Shown here in pieces: positions 62,814 to 64,000 of a stretch of DNA of 64,000 nucleotides. The translations under genes and the position numbers were made by a program. The stretch spans positions 2,034,501 to 2,098,500 of the forward strand of contig NZ_CP017267.1 in assembly GCF_001870205.1 (NCBI RefSeq). The letters run 5' to 3'. The notes beneath the pieces were generated by a model. It ran no database searches. It was not told the DNA's origin and saw only the letters and a list, made by a program, of their open reading frames with translations. The stretch is from Vagococcus teuberi (GTDB lineage: Bacteria; Bacillota; Bacilli; Lactobacillales; Vagococcaceae). Every line of letters starts with the position of its first letter. The first letter of the stretch is position 1.

Positions 62814-63701
62814 CTATCGAAGTGGTAATAGACTTTTCTCTAATTGTGATTGCATATGCTCATATTGTGGCGGTAACATTAGCTTTTCACCTAGATGGTC
62901 TAAAGACTCATTAATGGTAAACCCTGGTTTATCCGTTGCTAATTCAAACACGATATTTCCTTTTTCAATAAAGTAAATGGCTTTAAAATACTGTCTATCT
63001 TTTATCTCTGTTACCTGATATTTTTCTTCATATAAATAATCTTGCCATATGCGATGTGTCTCATCATCCGGAACTGACCAGGCAATATGGTGGACAGTAC
63101 CTACTCCAAAACGTCCACGTGGTAATCTTTCTTTTGGAATAACAATATGATGTTTTTCTTTACCTATTGTTTCAGCATGATAGGCATCACTATCTTCGGA
63201 TACTACACTCAACCCTAAATCATCTCTTAATGTTTGCATCGTATCTTTAGGTTGGCTAGATAACAATACTGCGCCATGAAATCCCATAATTTGGTATCCG
63301 TTCATTTCTTCACCTTCTACCAAAGCTATATCTAAACCATGAGAGTCATTAAATAATAGTGTCGTTTTTCCAAATAATTGACTTATCTCAAAGGAAACAT
63401 TAAAAGAAGTAAGACGTTTATTCCAATAAGCGAGACTACCTTTAGGAACTCGAAACGCAATGCGACCAACTTGTCCACTACCAACACGCCCTCGACTGGT
63501 TGTATCCCATGGGAAAAAAGTTATGATAGTCCCCGGTTCAGCTTGTTCATTACCAAAATATAAATGGTACGTTTGTGGGTCATCAAAATTAACTGTTTGT
63601 TTAACCAGTCTAAGTCCCAATATCGTTTCGTAAAATCTCACATTTTCTTTAGGATTTCCAACAATAGCAGAAATATGATGTATTCTATTTATAGATTCCA
63701 T
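62814..63701 (-). CDS. Ring-cleaving dioxygenase / glyoxalase-fold protein (MhqO/MhqA-like)
   Basis: A 295-residue protein with two vicinal-oxygen-chelate domains. The first begins INRIHHISAIVGNPKENVRFYETILGL with the metal His in the HH pair; the second has GTVHHIAWSVPDDETH. A Glu near GNIVFELATDKPGF supplies another ligand. In Bacillus such proteins (MhqA, MhqE, MhqO) protect against quinones and are repressed by MhqR. Another family member lies immediately upstream. The start has TAGAGGTGTTTAG upstream. Confidence 0.9.
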   Translation of the reverse strand: MESINRIHHISAIVGNPKENVRFYETILGLRLVKQTVNFDDPQTYHLYFGNEQAEPGTIITFFPWDTTSRGRVGSGQVGRIAFRVPKGSLAYWNKRLTSFNVSFEISQLFGKTTLLFNDSHGLDIALVEGEEMNGYQIMGFHGAVLLSSQPKDTMQTLRDDLGLSVVSEDSDAYHAETIGKEKHHIVIPKERLPRGRFGVGTVHHIAWSVPDDETHRIWQDYLYEEKYQVTEIKDRQYFKAIYFIEKGNIVFELATDKPGFTINESLDHLGEKLMLPPQYEHMQSQLEKSLLPLR

Positions 63702-63713
63702 ATCTAAACACCT

Positions 63714-64000
63714 CTATCTTTTTGTATTAAATGGTTTGATAACACTTTCTATATATTCACGTTTCTTTTCTAAAAATGGGGGTAGTGATAATGCTTCTCC
63801 TAATGTGTCATAAGGCTCATCTTCCATAAATCCAGGTTCATCTGTTGCAAGTTCTATTAAAATATGCCCTACTCTGACATAAAGTGATTCAAAATAAAAA
63901 CGATTCACATAACCCGAATTAGGTAATCCTAGCTGATCAAATAACTCTTTCCATACTTGTAAAGACACACGATGTTTCAAACGAAAGGCCAAATGATGCA
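63714..64000 (-). CDS. Second ring-cleaving dioxygenase-like protein (C-terminal part, cut by window edge)
   Basis: Only the last 95 codons or so are inside the window. They begin with HHLAFRLKHRVSLQVW, the second-domain metal site, and contain GHILIELATDEPGF, which matches GNIVFELATDKPGF of the next gene. It is therefore a paralogue of the 62814-63701 protein. The start lies beyond the right edge. The gap between the two genes is 12 bases, so they are in one operon. Confidence 0.88.
   Translation of the reverse strand, partial: HHLAFRLKHRVSLQVWKELFDQLGLPNSGYVNRFYFESLYVRVGHILIELATDEPGFMEDEPYDTLGEALSLPPFLEKKREYIESVIKPFNTKR

Overview
The window looks like chromosomal DNA from a low-GC Gram-positive coccus of the Lactobacillales. 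The best fit is Enterococcaceae, and I suspect Vagococcus or a close relative. The reasons are the strongly AT-rich composition, AGGAGG-type ribosome binding sites, a WxL/DUF916 cell-surface cluster, an LPXTG protein with Cna-B repeats, a mannose-type PTS driven by a LevR-type sigma-54 activator, lactate oxidase, and ISL3- and IS30-type elements. The genus is an inference from gene content; I ran no database comparison.

Layout. 1-1150: a damaged AgrC-like histidine kinase that reads in frame into a response regulator cut by the window edge. 1251-10549 (minus): an ABC exporter, then sbcD-sbcC-SNF2 helicase, apparently one DNA-repair operon. 10700-10930 (plus): a tRNA-like RNA, a hairpin with a C5 loop and a terminator. 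11121-12912: PlsC-like acyltransferase, then a TrmN6-like methyltransferase overlapping a GIY-YIG protein. 12960-14655: a second C5-loop hairpin with terminator, then a damaged ISL3 element and a solo end of another one. 14685-19232: a large thioester plus Cna-B surface adhesin. 19496-22796: IclR regulator, proline iminopeptidase, VanZ/RDD membrane protein and a lone lactose-type EIIA. 22959-23992: insertion-sequence relics.

24008-37182 is rich in transport and peptide use: a BCCT transporter, an APC permease - C69 dipeptidase - aminopeptidase C - APC permease operon with a decayed pepC fragment beside it, MntH, and an MFS transporter paired with an M20 amidohydrolase. 37396-42650 holds the LevR-type activator and the mannose-family EIIA-EIIB-EIIC-EIID operon, which has a good sigma-54 promoter. 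42839-48115 carries a dihydrouridine synthase, a small acidic protein, lactate oxidase, lrgAB with a divergent LysR regulator, and a small membrane-anchored coiled-coil protein.

48123-48851 is a deleted ISL3 element with near-perfect 8-bp target duplications. 49107-57233 is a complete WxL (csc-like) surface operon: a DUF916/DUF3324 anchor protein, a 975-residue beta-helix/WxL protein, a small LPXTG protein and five WxL proteins. 57773-64000 holds a GNAT acetyltransferase with ferrochelatase, a LysR regulator divergent from a MetE-like methyltransferase, and an mhq-like quinone/electrophile detoxification operon (esterase, flavin reductase, two ring-cleaving dioxygenase-like proteins) that runs off the right edge.

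The least explained items are the tRNA-like RNA at 10750-10840, the two C5-loop hairpin/terminator loci, the kinase-regulator read-through frame, and the terminator hairpins at the left ends of the ISL3 elements. I did not find an unmistakable new defence or mobile system.
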